Assembly (NCBI RefSeq): GCF_000213575.1
Contig: NZ_GL892006.1
Coordinates: forward strand, 618,730 to 682,729
From: Dysgonomonas mossii DSM 22836
GTDB taxonomy: Bacteria; Bacteroidota; Bacteroidia; Bacteroidales; Dysgonomonadaceae
Direction of reading: 5' to 3'
Length of the DNA: 64,000 nt
Positions 54,183-63,998 of this stretch are shown here, piece by piece. Each line of letters begins with the position of its first letter. Position 1 is the stretch's first letter. The notes below the pieces were generated by a model, which was given only the letters and a program-made list of their open reading frames with translations, did not search any database and was not told the DNA's origin. The translations under genes were made by a program, and so were the position numbers.

Positions 54183-55526
54183 TTATACACCTGTGTAAGT
54201 ATGAGGTGTAATTTTTCTCAGTTCATCTTTCACAGCATTACTAACATTCAGCTCATCGATAAACTCTGCAATTGATTCTGCTGTAATTGCATTGTTCGTA
54301 CGAGTAAGAGCCTTCAGTGCTTCATAAGGTTTCGGATATCCTTCACGACGAAGGATTGTTTGAATTCCTTCTGCTACAACTGCCCAGCAATTGTCCAGAT
54401 CTCTATATAATGCTTCTTTATTCAACAATAATTTATCCAACCCTTTCAGTGTGCTTTGAATAGCTATCACGATATGCCCCATCGGTATACCGATATTGCG
54501 CAATACGGTAGAGTCTGTCAAGTCTCTTTGCAAGCGTGAAATAGGCAGTTTAACCGCCAGGTGTTCCAGTATTGCATTTGCTATACCCAGGTTACCTTCT
54601 GCATTTTCAAAATCGATAGGGTTTACTTTATGCGGCATTGCGGATGATCCGATTTCGCCCTCTTTGATCTTTTGCTTAAAATATTCCATCGAAATATATT
54701 GCCAAAAATCTCTGTTGAGGTCTATCATTATCGTATCGATGCGTTTCAAAGCATCAAACACCGCTGCCAAGTTGTCGTAATTGGATATCTGTGTTGTCCA
54801 CTCTTCTCTCACCAATCCTAACTTTTCGGATACAAACTTGTTTCCAAAAGCTTTCCAGTCATATTCGGGATAGGCTACCGTGTGTGCGTTATAGTTTCCT
54901 GTAGCTCCTCCAAATTTAGCAGACAAAGGCACCGAGCGGAGCAATTGCAGCTGAGCCTGCAGGCGGCTGACAAAAACCATAATCTCCTTACCCAAGCGTG
55001 TTGGCGATGCAGGTTGTCCGTGCGTTTTGGCCAACATAGCCACATCTGCCCAAGCCTCAGCCTGAGATGTAAGCTTTACGATCAGCTCGTCGAGCAAAGG
55101 ATAATACACGTCTGTCAATGCATCTTTTAAAGATAAAGGAACAGATGTATTATTTATATCCTGCGAGGTAAGTCCAAAGTGAATAAACTCTTTGTATTGT
55201 TCCAGTCCAAGCTCATCGAATTTCTCTTTTATAAAATATTCGACAGCCTTTACATCATGATTTGTTACTTTTTCAGTCTCTTTTACACGTGAAGCATCTT
55301 CTTCCGAAAAATTATCAACGATAGACTGTAGCTTAGGAAAAACTTCTTTATTTATATTTTTCAATTGAGGTAGCGGCAATTCACATAGAGCTATAAAGTA
55401 TTCTACTTCTACTCGCACGCGATACTTTACAAGGGCATACTCTGAAAAATAATCGGCTAGTTTTTCTGTCTTATTGCGATAACGACCATCTATTGGCGAA
55501 ATGGCAGTTAAGGGAGTTAGTCTCAT
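54183..55526 (-). CDS. purB: Adenylosuccinate lyase
   Basis: 447 aa. 'LTPLTAISPIDGRYRNKTEKLADYFSEYAL' is the typical start of the E. coli-like PurB type. 'HFGLTSQDINNTSVPL', 'AKTHGQPASPTRLGKE' and the fumarase-superfamily signature 'GSSAMPHKVNPIDFENAEGN' (with the catalytic Ser loop) are all present. Known function: two fumarate-releasing steps of purine synthesis (SAICAR to AICAR, adenylosuccinate to AMP). First gene of the likely purB-rluB-asnS transcript. Its partner purA is 6.5 kb away at 62068. Confidence 0.97.
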   Translation of the reverse strand: MRLTPLTAISPIDGRYRNKTEKLADYFSEYALVKYRVRVEVEYFIALCELPLPQLKNINKEVFPKLQSIVDNFSEEDASRVKETEKVTNHDVKAVEYFIKEKFDELGLEQYKEFIHFGLTSQDINNTSVPLSLKDALTDVYYPLLDELIVKLTSQAEAWADVAMLAKTHGQPASPTRLGKEIMVFVSRLQAQLQLLRSVPLSAKFGGATGNYNAHTVAYPEYDWKAFGNKFVSEKLGLVREEWTTQISNYDNLAAVFDALKRIDTIMIDLNRDFWQYISMEYFKQKIKEGEIGSSAMPHKVNPIDFENAEGNLGIANAILEHLAVKLPISRLQRDLTDSTVLRNIGIPMGHIVIAIQSTLKGLDKLLLNKEALYRDLDNCWAVVAEGIQTILRREGYPKPYEALKALTRTNNAITAESIAEFIDELNVSNAVKDELRKITPHTYTGV

Positions 55527-55609
55527 TTTATGTTATAAGTACTTATGTGTTTTTAATTAGTCCTTTCTTAAAAAATCTCTCTTTCAATATCACTACTTAC
55601 TTTGAACTA

Positions 55610-55617
55610 CAAATATA
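55610..55617 (-). promoter_or_regulatory. Candidate -7 element for purB
   Basis: The minus strand reads TATATTTG, 83 bp upstream of the start codon; no clear TTG at 19 bp. Confidence 0.5.
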
Positions 55618-55860
55618 CAACAAAATATAGTTCTAAAAGGTTTTTATAGACTGTAAATCATCGTTTTTTTATCTTTTTAAGACAAAAAAAACAGCCTTGA
55701 AGTTCTTTTCCTAATCTGCATTTGTAAAAACATTGCAACGCATTTCTTTCGTGATAAAAAATCCACTTCGAATTTCTCTATGTACGTTTACTATCTTCTT
55801 TAAGAAAATAGATTAGCAAACACCGCACACAGAAGATAAGAAACTAGTAATCAAAGAGTA
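55618..55860. other. Gene-free stretch between purB and the aminotransferase gene
   Basis: Part of a 334-bp gap. AT-rich, with several poly-A/T runs. I see no gene, no strong hairpin and no purine riboswitch; the minus-strand operon upstream has no clear terminator here. Confidence 0.4.
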
Positions 55861-56964
55861 TCAAAAACCATTCAAGATCTCCACAATCTTTACCAATTCA
55901 TCTTCTCGCAAAGATGGATAAAGCGGAAGGCTCAATACCTGATCTTGTAACAATTCGCATACAGGCAAATGCAAATGACTTAGTTCAGCATAAGCCGGCT
56001 GTTTGTGTATGGCATACGGATAATGTATTTGAGTCTGGATGGAATTTTGCGATAAATACGGTTGGAGTTCTTCACGATCTTTGCAACGCAATACAAACAA
56101 ATGAAACACATGACTATCCCAATCTCTTATTTCGGGCAAAATAAATCTTTCATTTTTTATGTTATCCAAGTAGAATTTTGCAATCTCCCGACGGCGTGAA
56201 TTATCCGCATCCAAGTACTTTAATTTGACAGAAAGAATGGCGGCTTGCACTTCATCAAGGCGAGAGTTTAGTCCTTTGTAGTTGTGTATATACTTTTCAT
56301 CAGAGCCGTAATTTGATAAACTATTTACCACCTCTGCCAATTGTGTATCGTCCGTTGTTACTGCTCCTGCATCGCCCAACGAGCCAAGATTCTTTACAGG
56401 ATAAAAGCTAAATACTGCCGCATCGCCAATACTGCCCACTTTTTTGCCTTTATAGACTGCACCATGAGCTTGTGCAGCATCTTCGATAAGCAGAAGGTTA
56501 TATTTGAGTGATAATTGCTTCAACTTATCCATATCCGCAACTTGCCCATATAGATGAACGGCAATTATAGCCCGGGTTTTGTTTGTTATTTTTTCTTCTG
56601 CCGAAGCAGGATCGATATTGTAAGTGGCAAGGTCGCAATCGGCTAAAACAGGAACAAGCCCGCATAGTGAAACAGCTAAGGCGGTAGCGATAAATGTATT
56701 GGCAGGCAGGATCACCTCATCTCCCTCCTTTATTCGCCCCATCGCCATATATCCCATCAGAATGAGACGCAGGGCATCAAGACCGTTGCCCACACCCACA
56801 CAGTGAGAGACACTACAATGAGATGCAAATTGAGACTGAAAAGATTTATTCGCCGCTCCTCGTATATACCAACCTGAATCTATAATATGAGCAGTTGCTT
56901 CTTTCAGTTCAGGTGCATAGCGTTCGTTTTCTCGTTTTAGGTTAAGGAATAAAATTTCGTTCAT
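55861..56964 (-). CDS. DegT/DnrJ/EryC1-type sugar aminotransferase
   Basis: 367 aa, PLP fold type I. '[13 protein letters not shown]'-type N-terminus ('[20 protein letters not shown]'), '[13 protein letters not shown]', '[19 protein letters not shown]', '[19 protein letters not shown]' (PLP-ring Asp) and '[20 protein letters not shown]' with the Schiff-base Lys. Known role: transfers an amino group to a nucleotide-linked 3- or 4-keto sugar. The N-terminus looks most like FdtB-type dTDP-3-keto-6-deoxyhexose aminotransferases, but no sugar dehydratase or isomerase partner is nearby. It lies 5 bp after recN, the last gene of a tight operon, far from the capsule locus. Confidence 0.88.
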   Translation of the reverse strand: MNEILFLNLKRENERYAPELKEATAHIIDSGWYIRGAANKSFQSQFASHCSVSHCVGVGNGLDALRLILMGYMAMGRIKEGDEVILPANTFIATALAVSLCGLVPVLADCDLATYNIDPASAEEKITNKTRAIIAVHLYGQVADMDKLKQLSLKYNLLLIEDAAQAHGAVYKGKKVGSIGDAAVFSFYPVKNLGSLGDAGAVTTDDTQLAEVVNSLSNYGSDEKYIHNYKGLNSRLDEVQAAILSVKLKYLDADNSRRREIAKFYLDNIKNERFILPEIRDWDSHVFHLFVLRCKDREELQPYLSQNSIQTQIHYPYAIHKQPAYAELSHLHLPVCELLQDQVLSLPLYPSLREDELVKIVEILNGF

Positions 56965-56969
56965 GTCGT

Positions 56970-58634
56970 CTAAACTTTTTTGCCCAACATAACTTTCGCA
57001 TTTTGTATAGCCGCCTCTGTTACCGTAGAACCGCTCAGCATACGGGCTATTTCCGTTAAACGTTCTTCATCGGACAAGCGCACCAAGTTTGTAGTTGTGG
57101 TATGTTCGTCATCCGATTTGTAAACCTTGTAATGCGCTTTGCCTTTAGCGGCAATCTGTGGCAAGTGTGTAATGGCCAGCACTTGCATATTCTTGCCAAA
57201 CTCACGCATCACCTCTCCCATTTTGTCTGCTATTTCGCCCGAAACACCTGTATCTATTTCATCGAATATAATAGTAGGCAATGCCGTTGCACCTGCAATC
57301 ATCGATTTGAGACAGAGCATCAGACGGGAAATTTCACCACCCGAGGCGATCTCCGCAACAGGTTGTAGAGGTACATTTTTATTTGCAGAAAACTGAAACA
57401 GCACACTGTCTAACCCATATATATTGGGATGTTTCTCTGCTATAATTTCACTTCTGAAACGAATGTTAGGCATACCCAAATAAGCAACCCGATCGGTGAG
57501 ATCTTTCTCGAAACTATCGGTTATCGACGTACGACTATCGGTCAACTGCTTCGCAAGAGCGAATACCTTTTCCGACTTTTCGTGGACTTCCTTTTCCAGA
57601 GCTTCCACTTGCTGATCGGATGATTCTATATTTTCTATCTTTTGTTTAAATTCTTCATACAAAGCCAACAGTTCGGGCACAGTATTTACATGATACTTCT
57701 TCTGCAATGTGTAGATCAGATCGAGCCGTGATTCGATAAAAGCCAAACGCTCGGGGTTGAATTCCACGTCGTTTGCCAGTTTATCCATTTCAGAAGCAAG
57801 ATCTTTAAGATCGATATACGCTGTTTGCAGACGCTCGGATATTTCTTCCGAACGGGCATATACCTTTGCCAACTGTTGAGACGTATTAAGCCCCTCTTTC
57901 AGCTCCAGCACGATTCCTTTATCGTCGTCAGACAACAAAGAGTGTATCTTGAACAATGCCGACTTTATATCTTCGGCGTGAGTTAGTGTCTCCAATTCGT
58001 TTTCCAATTCTTCCTGCTCCCCTTCCTGAAGAGCGGCTTCTGTCAAGGATTCGATCTGAAAACGAAGATAGTCTTCTTCCTCTTTACTTTTCCTCACGGC
58101 TTCACGAAGCTCTGCCAATGCCTTTTCCGATTGCTTGTATTGATGAAAGGCTTGTCGATATTTGCTCAGCAAGTCTTTATTGCCTGCCAAGGCATCCACC
58201 ACCTGCATTTGGAAACGAGTGTCGGATAGCAACAAGTTCTGATGCTGCGAGTGTATATCGATCAACTGGCTACCCAATTCTTTCAGATCGGTGAGTGAGA
58301 CAGGCGAATCGTTGATAAATGCTCTTGATTTTCCTGTAGAGAGTATTTCCCTGCGCAGGATATAACTATCGGGATCGTAGTCTATGCCTTTCTCTTCGCA
58401 AAAAGCTCTGAGATCGTATGCCGAAACATCGAACGATCCTTCGATAACGCATTTACTCTCCCCTTGCTTGATAGCCTTCATATCGGCACGCTGCCCAAGT
58501 ATAAGAGACAGTGCTCCCAGAATAATAGATTTTCCGGCTCCCGTTTCTCCGGTAATAACAGAAAAGCCAGGCTCGAAGTCAATTTCGAGACTGTCTATCA
58601 AAGCATAATTTTTTATGTATAGCGATCTTAGCAT
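56970..58634 (-). CDS. recN: DNA repair protein RecN
   Basis: 554 aa from ATG 58634 (the open extension to 58664 overlaps the previous gene and is not family-like). Walker A '[18 protein letters not shown]' near 29-46, long coiled-coil arms (about 160-370), the signature '[15 protein letters not shown]' and Walker B '[13 protein letters not shown]'. Known role: SMC-like ATPase that helps repair double-strand breaks by recombination. Located between two metallophosphoesterase genes and an aminotransferase gene with gaps of 10 and 5 bp. Confidence 0.96.
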   Translation of the reverse strand: MLRSLYIKNYALIDSLEIDFEPGFSVITGETGAGKSIILGALSLILGQRADMKAIKQGESKCVIEGSFDVSAYDLRAFCEEKGIDYDPDSYILRREILSTGKSRAFINDSPVSLTDLKELGSQLIDIHSQHQNLLLSDTRFQMQVVDALAGNKDLLSKYRQAFHQYKQSEKALAELREAVRKSKEEEDYLRFQIESLTEAALQEGEQEELENELETLTHAEDIKSALFKIHSLLSDDDKGIVLELKEGLNTSQQLAKVYARSEEISERLQTAYIDLKDLASEMDKLANDVEFNPERLAFIESRLDLIYTLQKKYHVNTVPELLALYEEFKQKIENIESSDQQVEALEKEVHEKSEKVFALAKQLTDSRTSITDSFEKDLTDRVAYLGMPNIRFRSEIIAEKHPNIYGLDSVLFQFSANKNVPLQPVAEIASGGEISRLMLCLKSMIAGATALPTIIFDEIDTGVSGEIADKMGEVMREFGKNMQVLAITHLPQIAAKGKAHYKVYKSDDEHTTTTNLVRLSDEERLTEIARMLSGSTVTEAAIQNAKVMLGKKV

Positions 58635-58644
58635 GGCTAATATA

Positions 58645-59838
58645 TCATTTACTAAAGTTGACATTCAGAACTACAATCTCCGACACTGTGCCAATCCTGT
58701 ATTGAGGTCCCGCCAATCCAAGCCCGGAGGACACATATACATGCGTATCTCCTTTTTTCTTATATCCGTACGGAATCTCATACATAAATTTCATTTTCGA
58801 AGAAATACTCTCGGGCAATATCCCCCAATTGTATATCATGGACGAAACAGCCATAATCACATTGTTTGGGAAAAACTGACCGTTATGGGTATGACCATAC
58901 AGAGCGATATCTGCACCGGCTTCAACCTCTTCTTGTAAGCGATGCGGTTCGTGATTCATCACAATTACAGGATATTGCCTGTCTACCCCCTGCATTATTT
59001 CGGGCAATTGTTTCCGGGTTTTGCACAAATCATCTTCCCTGCCCACAAGATAGAAAGAATCTGCGATCATAACAGTAGTATCACGCAAAACATTTATTCC
59101 GGCCTTTTGGCTCAACCACAAGATTTTTTCGTCCTTGGGTTCGCCCAGATCTATATACTCATGATTTCCTGTGGATGCATACACCCCATAAGGAGCTTTG
59201 AGCCGATGAAACTCTGTTTCCATTTGCTGCTCGTATAGCGATTTGGCATCGTAATCGACAATATCACCCACTAATAATATCAGGTCGGGTTTTTGCTCCA
59301 TTATCTTATCCACATACATGGAAATAATTTTCTTGTCGATCAAGTATCCCGCATGTATATCTGTAGCCACCACTATGCGCAAGTTTTTCACATTGGGCGA
59401 ATGCTTCTCTATCGTCAGGCTTTTCTCCGTTATCACAGGATGCCAGAATCGGTAGTTCCCATTCCACATCACAGCCACTACCAAGAGCAATGCTGTACAA
59501 AAATAAACAAGTCGAGGCTTTTTTGCTGCAAAATCGAGCGAAAATATTTTTTTCTTTTTATTAATATATTTCACTAAATCATACAATAAGAGCAGAGACG
59601 TCATATAGATAGTAAACAACATCCACGTTGTACCCGTCCAAGCGAATGTATGAAGTGCATCGAACGATAAGTGTTTTGAGGTAAAGAATCCGATAAAGTA
59701 TATTATCAGCTCTGCAACATATATTGCAGTGTAAGGAATCTTAATATACTTCTTATCGGGCAATGCCTGCCATCCTCTCCAGTAGATGTATGCACTGAAG
59801 AATATCTGAATAATTATGGCATTGAAAAATACTCTCAT
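58645..59838 (-). CDS. Membrane metallophosphoesterase (YkuE/YaeI-like), copy 1
   Basis: 397 aa. Four or so N-terminal transmembrane helices (1-~135) precede a calcineurin-like phosphoesterase domain: 'IVVATDIHAGYLIDKK', 'LLVGDIVDYDAK', 'YASTGNHEYIDLG', 'VIVMNHEPHRLQEE' and 'ALYGHTHNGQFFP'. All five metal-binding motifs are intact. Known relatives act on phosphodiesters, including UDP-diacylglucosamine (LpxG/LpxI analogues) or lipids; the substrate here is not known. It overlaps the paralogous upstream gene by 4 bp. Confidence 0.88.
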   Translation of the reverse strand: MRVFFNAIIIQIFFSAYIYWRGWQALPDKKYIKIPYTAIYVAELIIYFIGFFTSKHLSFDALHTFAWTGTTWMLFTIYMTSLLLLYDLVKYINKKKKIFSLDFAAKKPRLVYFCTALLLVVAVMWNGNYRFWHPVITEKSLTIEKHSPNVKNLRIVVATDIHAGYLIDKKIISMYVDKIMEQKPDLILLVGDIVDYDAKSLYEQQMETEFHRLKAPYGVYASTGNHEYIDLGEPKDEKILWLSQKAGINVLRDTTVMIADSFYLVGREDDLCKTRKQLPEIMQGVDRQYPVIVMNHEPHRLQEEVEAGADIALYGHTHNGQFFPNNVIMAVSSMIYNWGILPESISSKMKFMYEIPYGYKKKGDTHVYVSSGLGLAGPQYRIGTVSEIVVLNVNFSK

Positions 59839-60977
59839 TTCTTTTTGTTCACATCTATTACAACATACTCGGATTGTGTACCTATACGGAATTTCCCACC
59901 CCAGATACCAATACCCGAACTTACGTATATATTTGAATTCCCTTTTTTCACAAAACCATGATCTCTCTCATATAGCTTTTTGGTAATCATCGATATAGGC
60001 CACACCTGCCCTTGGTGGGTATGCCCCGAAATCTGTATATCGATACCGTTGGCTTCCGCCTCTTCGAGGTGATAAGGCTGATGATCGAGCATTATGATCG
60101 GCTTGGTATGATCGAGCCCAGCGACGAGCTCCTTCAACGATTTGCGGTTCGGGTTAGACTTATCGTCTCTCCCAACCACGTAGAAACAACTATCTACCTC
60201 GGCTACAGAATCACGCAAGAGACGCACTCCTGCTTTTGTAATAAAATCGAAGCTCTCTTTTGCTCCGCTTATATATTCATGGTTTCCGGGGCAAGCATAA
60301 ATGCCCATCGGTGCTTTTATCTTATGAAAGACTTCTGCAAAACGTCCTTTTTTGAGCGGACGCACACTATTATCGATAATATCTCCCGCTATGAGTACAA
60401 TGTCGGGATTTTCGGCATTTATCAGGTCTACCCATTTCTCAAACTCCTTTTCTCCGATACCATACCCCAAATGCAGATCGGTAATAGCAACAATGCGCAA
60501 CGAGCGTGGCGAAATGGTATCGCCAAAGGTTTTATATATCTGAACAGGAAGATCGACCCTTACTTTCCATTGATATTTGAGATAGCCACAAGTCATCAGC
60601 AATGCAACAAAGCCTACCATCAGCCCCAACCCAACCCAGTTGTCTCTCGTATAACGGGTAATGGAGTCGCTCGGCATAAAGTGCAGCAGCTTATTACTAA
60701 GCCCCAGCAAATCCTTTGCGGCAATTATCATAAGGAAATAAAGAAGGATAAAAAACCATGCTGTACCCACTTTGTATAGCAACGAAGTAAGACCTACCGG
60801 CAAGGAGTCCCCGATCAAGAAGGATATAAAAAATGAAGTAACCGCTATAACCGCAAACGAAAGAAGTGCTATACGCCCCACATTACTCGGAGGCATCGCA
60901 ATCCAAAAGTGCCTGAACACATAAAAATTAGCTAAGAGGTATACTGTGAATACTATAATAAAAAACATCGTTTTCAT
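59835..60977 (-). CDS. Membrane metallophosphoesterase (YkuE/YaeI-like), copy 2
   Basis: 380 aa with the same layout as the next gene downstream: four N-terminal helices, then 'IVAITDLHLGYGIGEKE', 'VLIAGDIIDNSV', 'YACPGNHEYISGA', 'IIMLDHQPYHLEEA' and 'QISGHTHQGQVWP'. The end 'KGNSNIYVSSGIGIWGGKFRIGT' is nearly shared with copy 1 ('GDTHVYVSSGLGLAGPQYRIGT'). A tandem duplication with clear divergence, so the two copies probably have distinct substrates. First gene of the four-gene minus-strand operon ending with the aminotransferase. Confidence 0.88.
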   Translation of the reverse strand: MKTMFFIIVFTVYLLANFYVFRHFWIAMPPSNVGRIALLSFAVIAVTSFFISFLIGDSLPVGLTSLLYKVGTAWFFILLYFLMIIAAKDLLGLSNKLLHFMPSDSITRYTRDNWVGLGLMVGFVALLMTCGYLKYQWKVRVDLPVQIYKTFGDTISPRSLRIVAITDLHLGYGIGEKEFEKWVDLINAENPDIVLIAGDIIDNSVRPLKKGRFAEVFHKIKAPMGIYACPGNHEYISGAKESFDFITKAGVRLLRDSVAEVDSCFYVVGRDDKSNPNRKSLKELVAGLDHTKPIIMLDHQPYHLEEAEANGIDIQISGHTHQGQVWPISMITKKLYERDHGFVKKGNSNIYVSSGIGIWGGKFRIGTQSEYVVIDVNKKK

Positions 60978-61062
60978 TTATACGTTTATTGTGTGTATAT
61001 GTATATACAGATGCAAAAGATGCATAGGTAAAGAGTACGAGCTATCAACCTTTCGGTTTATG

Positions 61063-61095
61063 TAAAAAAAGAGCAGTCGCCAATGACCACTCTTT
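61063..61095 (-). terminator. Terminator of the zinc-peptidase gene
   Basis: GAGCAGTCG (61071-61079) pairs imperfectly with TGACCACTC (61084-61092). On the minus strand a run of seven T follows (plus-strand A's from 61064). Confidence 0.75.
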
Positions 61096-61121
61096 CGAAT
61101 ATCTTTCTATCGTATAAACGA

Positions 61122-61805
61122 TTAGCTACGTCTGCCACTCATGGCTATCATGATGTAATATATAAGCGTAGCCAATGAGCCGATGGCGGCTATTACATAC
61201 GTATAAGCTGCCCATTTGAGAGCATCCTTAGCCATATCATGATTGTTTACATTTGTCACTCCGGCAGTATTAAGCCAAGCCAAAGCACGGCTGCTGGCAT
61301 TCACCTCTACAGGGAGTGTCACAAAACTGAATACCGTTGTCATTGCAAAAAGCGCAATACCAATCCATATCAAGGCAGGAAATATATTAATCGTAAATAT
61401 TCCGGCAAGAATAACCCACATCACAATGCTTGATGAAAAGCTTACAACAGGCACAAGTGCCGAACGCATCTTCAATGGTCCGTACTCGTGAGCATGCTGT
61501 ACTGCATGACCACATTCGTGAGCAGCTACGGCAGCAGCAGCCACACTATTGCTGGCATATACACCTTCGCTCAGGTTGACTGTCTTATTGGCAGGGTTGT
61601 AGTGATCCGAAAGCATACCGCTTGTAGATACAACTTTCACATCATAAATCCCATTGTCATGAAGCATCTTTTCGGCTACATCACGACCTGTCATTCCGCT
61701 ACTCAACGGAACTTTAGAGTACTTATTAAACTTGCTTTTCAGCATCTGCTGAACTGCAAAACTGGCTATTGCTATTAGTCCAAATAATATCCAACCTATA
61801 GGCAT
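61122..61805 (-). CDS. Membrane zinc metallopeptidase (Zn_peptidase_2/YugP family)
   Basis: 227 aa. N-terminal helix (about 4-20), then 'GRDVAEKMLHDNGIYDV', 'HYNPANKTVNLSEGVYASNS' and the zinc site 'AAHECGHAVQHAHEYGPLK' (HECGH at 96-100). Two or three further helices follow (about 115-165 and 200-220). Known for the family: an M48-like membrane peptidase, function unproven. Single-gene unit with its own terminator. Confidence 0.9.
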   Translation of the reverse strand: MPIGWILFGLIAIASFAVQQMLKSKFNKYSKVPLSSGMTGRDVAEKMLHDNGIYDVKVVSTSGMLSDHYNPANKTVNLSEGVYASNSVAAAAVAAHECGHAVQHAHEYGPLKMRSALVPVVSFSSSIVMWVILAGIFTINIFPALIWIGIALFAMTTVFSFVTLPVEVNASSRALAWLNTAGVTNVNNHDMAKDALKWAAYTYVIAAIGSLATLIYYIMIAMSGRRS

Positions 61806-61970
61806 AGTCTATTTCTTTTTAAAATGTTTTTTCTACTAATTTACTTGTTAATAACTAAACAAAAAATGTGCCACCTGAGTTTTTGTCATATAATGTATTT
61901 GAATGACAATCACATTTCTTAATTAAATTTGACTTATTTTTCGTTTCAGTCGTCTTTATTAAAAACCTAA

Positions 61971-62039
61971 TGTCATGCAGAATGAAACAAAATCGTCTTT
62001 TTCTATCTTCAAGACGCCTTATTCTCATTCAGCATGACA
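61971..62039. repeat. Imperfect 29-bp inverted repeat (REP-like) between the peptidase and purA genes
   Basis: Left arm 61971-61999 and right arm 62011-62039 are complementary at 23 of 29 positions without gaps, around an 11-base loop. The outer eight bases (TGTCATGC) match perfectly. The outer motif TGTCATGCTGA resembles intergenic palindromic repeats I recall in other Bacteroidota genomes. It lies 28 bp after the purA stop and may also act as its terminator. Confidence 0.75.
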
Positions 62040-62067
62040 AAGAGGTCGATATATTTCTTATCAGAAA

Positions 62068-63333
62068 TTATTTACGAATAATGGTCTGCGCTCTGTCTGG
62101 CCCGAGCGAAACAATACGGATAGGCACACCAAGTTCTTTTTCGAGGAATGCAACATAATCGCTGAATTCTTTCGGAAACTGGTCTTCCTTCTGCATTTTT
62201 GTCATATCGGTTTGCCAGCCCTTCATTTCCTGATATATCGGTTTGATAGTATCATCTATCTCGAAAGGAAATTCAGTTACTCTCTCTCCGTTTACTTCAT
62301 AAGCTACACAGGCTTTTATCGTATCGAACGTATCGAGTACGTCGCTCTTCATCATTATCAACTGGCTCACACCGTCTATCATTATAGCGTAGCGCAATGC
62401 AACCAGATCGATCCATCCGCAACGACGTGGACGGCCTGTTACCGAGCCAAACTCAAATCCGAATTCACGCAACTTATCTCCTGTAGCATCATGCAGCTCG
62501 GTAGGAAACGGCCCGCTACCCACACGTGTACAATATGCCTTGAAAATTCCGTACACCTCTCCGATATTTCGAGGGGCAATACCCAGACCTGTAGATGCTC
62601 CGGCTGTGATTGTATTGGAAGATGTAACAAACGGATACGACCCGAAATCGATATCAAGCATTGTACCTTGTGCACCCTCTGCCAATATTTTTTTGCCCGA
62701 CTTGGTCGCATTATTTATAAAATGCTCGCTGTCGATAAAAGTAAATTCTTTGAGCTTCTTCACTCCTTCAAACCACTCTTTCTCGATATCAGCCAGCGCA
62801 TTTGTATCGTAATTATATTGATTGAGAATTCTCAGATGCTTTGCTTTGGCAGCATTGTATTTTTCTTCAAAGTTGTGAAGAATATCTCCCACACGCAAGC
62901 CGTTGCGGCTAACCTTGTCGGTATATGTAGGGCCAATACCCTTACCTGTAGTTCCTATCTTAGAGTCTCCCTTCGATGCTTCGTAGCATGCGTCGAGCAA
63001 ACGGTGTGTAGGAAGGATAAGATGAGCCTTCTTGGAGATATATAGTCTCGATTTGAGATCATGTCCCGATTTTTCCAATGCTTCTATTTCTCCTTTGAAT
63101 AAAGCAGGATCGAGCACAACACCGTTGCCGATAACATTCAGCTTATTACCCTGAAATATACCGGATGGCACTGAACGGAGAACATACTTTTTGCCTTCAA
63201 ACTCCAGTGTATGCCCAGCATTTGGGCCACCTTGAAAACGGGCTACGATTTCATAATCAGGCGTTAGAACATCTACTATCTTTCCTTTACCTTCGTCGCC
63301 CCATTGCAGGCCGAGCAATACATCTACTTTCAT
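62068..63333 (-). CDS. purA: Adenylosuccinate synthetase
   Basis: 421 aa. '[17 protein letters not shown]' (GTP loop with catalytic Asp), '[12 protein letters not shown]', '[15 protein letters not shown]', '[22 protein letters not shown]' and '[18 protein letters not shown]' are all present. Known function: GTP-dependent joining of IMP and aspartate, the first step to AMP; PurB (54183) finishes it. It starts inside the end of the fur-family gene (4-bp overlap), so it is translated from the same mRNA. Confidence 0.97.
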   Translation of the reverse strand: MKVDVLLGLQWGDEGKGKIVDVLTPDYEIVARFQGGPNAGHTLEFEGKKYVLRSVPSGIFQGNKLNVIGNGVVLDPALFKGEIEALEKSGHDLKSRLYISKKAHLILPTHRLLDACYEASKGDSKIGTTGKGIGPTYTDKVSRNGLRVGDILHNFEEKYNAAKAKHLRILNQYNYDTNALADIEKEWFEGVKKLKEFTFIDSEHFINNATKSGKKILAEGAQGTMLDIDFGSYPFVTSSNTITAGASTGLGIAPRNIGEVYGIFKAYCTRVGSGPFPTELHDATGDKLREFGFEFGSVTGRPRRCGWIDLVALRYAIMIDGVSQLIMMKSDVLDTFDTIKACVAYEVNGERVTEFPFEIDDTIKPIYQEMKGWQTDMTKMQKEDQFPKEFSDYVAFLEKELGVPIRIVSLGPDRAQTIIRK

Positions 63334-63842
63334 TTTTTCTTATTAATACGAGTATTCTTACTTTCTGTTACTTTATTCTTTTTTTCTTCGGTCTTCTTCG
63401 CACGCATACATTTGTTGCATATACCATAAATATACATGCTGTAATAGCTAACCTTGAAGCGTTGCAGTTTTTTCTGTTGAGCAGGAGTGAACAGATTGCC
63501 ATTTTTGTGCTCTTTCACCTCGCCGCAACTAAGACAGATCAGATGGTCATGATTTTCATTACCAAAAGCACGTTCGTACTGAGACACATTTGCTCCAAAC
63601 TGATGCTTGACTACCAGATTGCAATCCAGCAACAGCTCTATCGTATTGTACAATGTGGCTCGGCTAACCCTAAAACACGACTGCTTCATAGAATTGTAAA
63701 GGGAGTCCATATCGAAATGCCCTTTGGTAGAATAGATGTGATCCAGTATTGCGTATCTTTCGGGAGTTTTACGATGCTTGTTTAAATTCAGATAATCTGT
63801 GAATTCGTTCTTAACTTGTTCTTTTAGTTTAATGTTATCCAT
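63330..63842 (-). CDS. Fur-family transcriptional regulator
   Basis: 170 aa. Winged helix (about 20-85) with '[25 protein letters not shown]' and recognition-helix region '[20 protein letters not shown]'. The metal/dimer domain has '[14 protein letters not shown]' and '[13 protein letters not shown]', giving two CxxC pairs for a structural zinc. A basic, Lys-rich C-terminal tail follows (last ~25 residues). Known family roles: Fe (Fur), Zn (Zur) or peroxide (PerR) sensing; the HDH and CxxC layout does not separate these by eye. Upstream of and overlapping purA, an arrangement common in Bacteroidales. Confidence 0.92.
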   Translation of the reverse strand: MDNIKLKEQVKNEFTDYLNLNKHRKTPERYAILDHIYSTKGHFDMDSLYNSMKQSCFRVSRATLYNTIELLLDCNLVVKHQFGANVSQYERAFGNENHDHLICLSCGEVKEHKNGNLFTPAQQKKLQRFKVSYYSMYIYGICNKCMRAKKTEEKKNKVTESKNTRINKKK

Positions 63843-63862
63843 TTAAAAAAATCTGATCTGAA

Positions 63863-63870
63863 CAAAAATA
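63863..63870 (-). promoter_or_regulatory. Candidate promoter of fur-purA
   Basis: The minus strand reads TATTTTTG, 20 bp upstream of the start. A CTG instead of TTG lies about 20 bp further upstream. Confidence 0.45.
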
Positions 63871-63965
63871 CATCTTTTTAAAGAATAAACAGTGGTATAA
63901 CCCCATAAAAAAAAGAAAGTGTTCATAAAAATCAGTACCTCAAAGACTTTATAACAGAAAAAAAA

Positions 63966-63998
63966 AGAAAAAGAGAACTCTCACGAGCTCTCTTTTTC
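63966..63998. terminator. Bidirectional terminator at the right edge
   Basis: AAAAAGAGA.CTC pairs with GAG.TCTCTTTTT (63968-63980 with 63985-63997), with A's and T's on the two outer sides. It probably ends a minus-strand gene to the right of the window. Confidence 0.7.
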
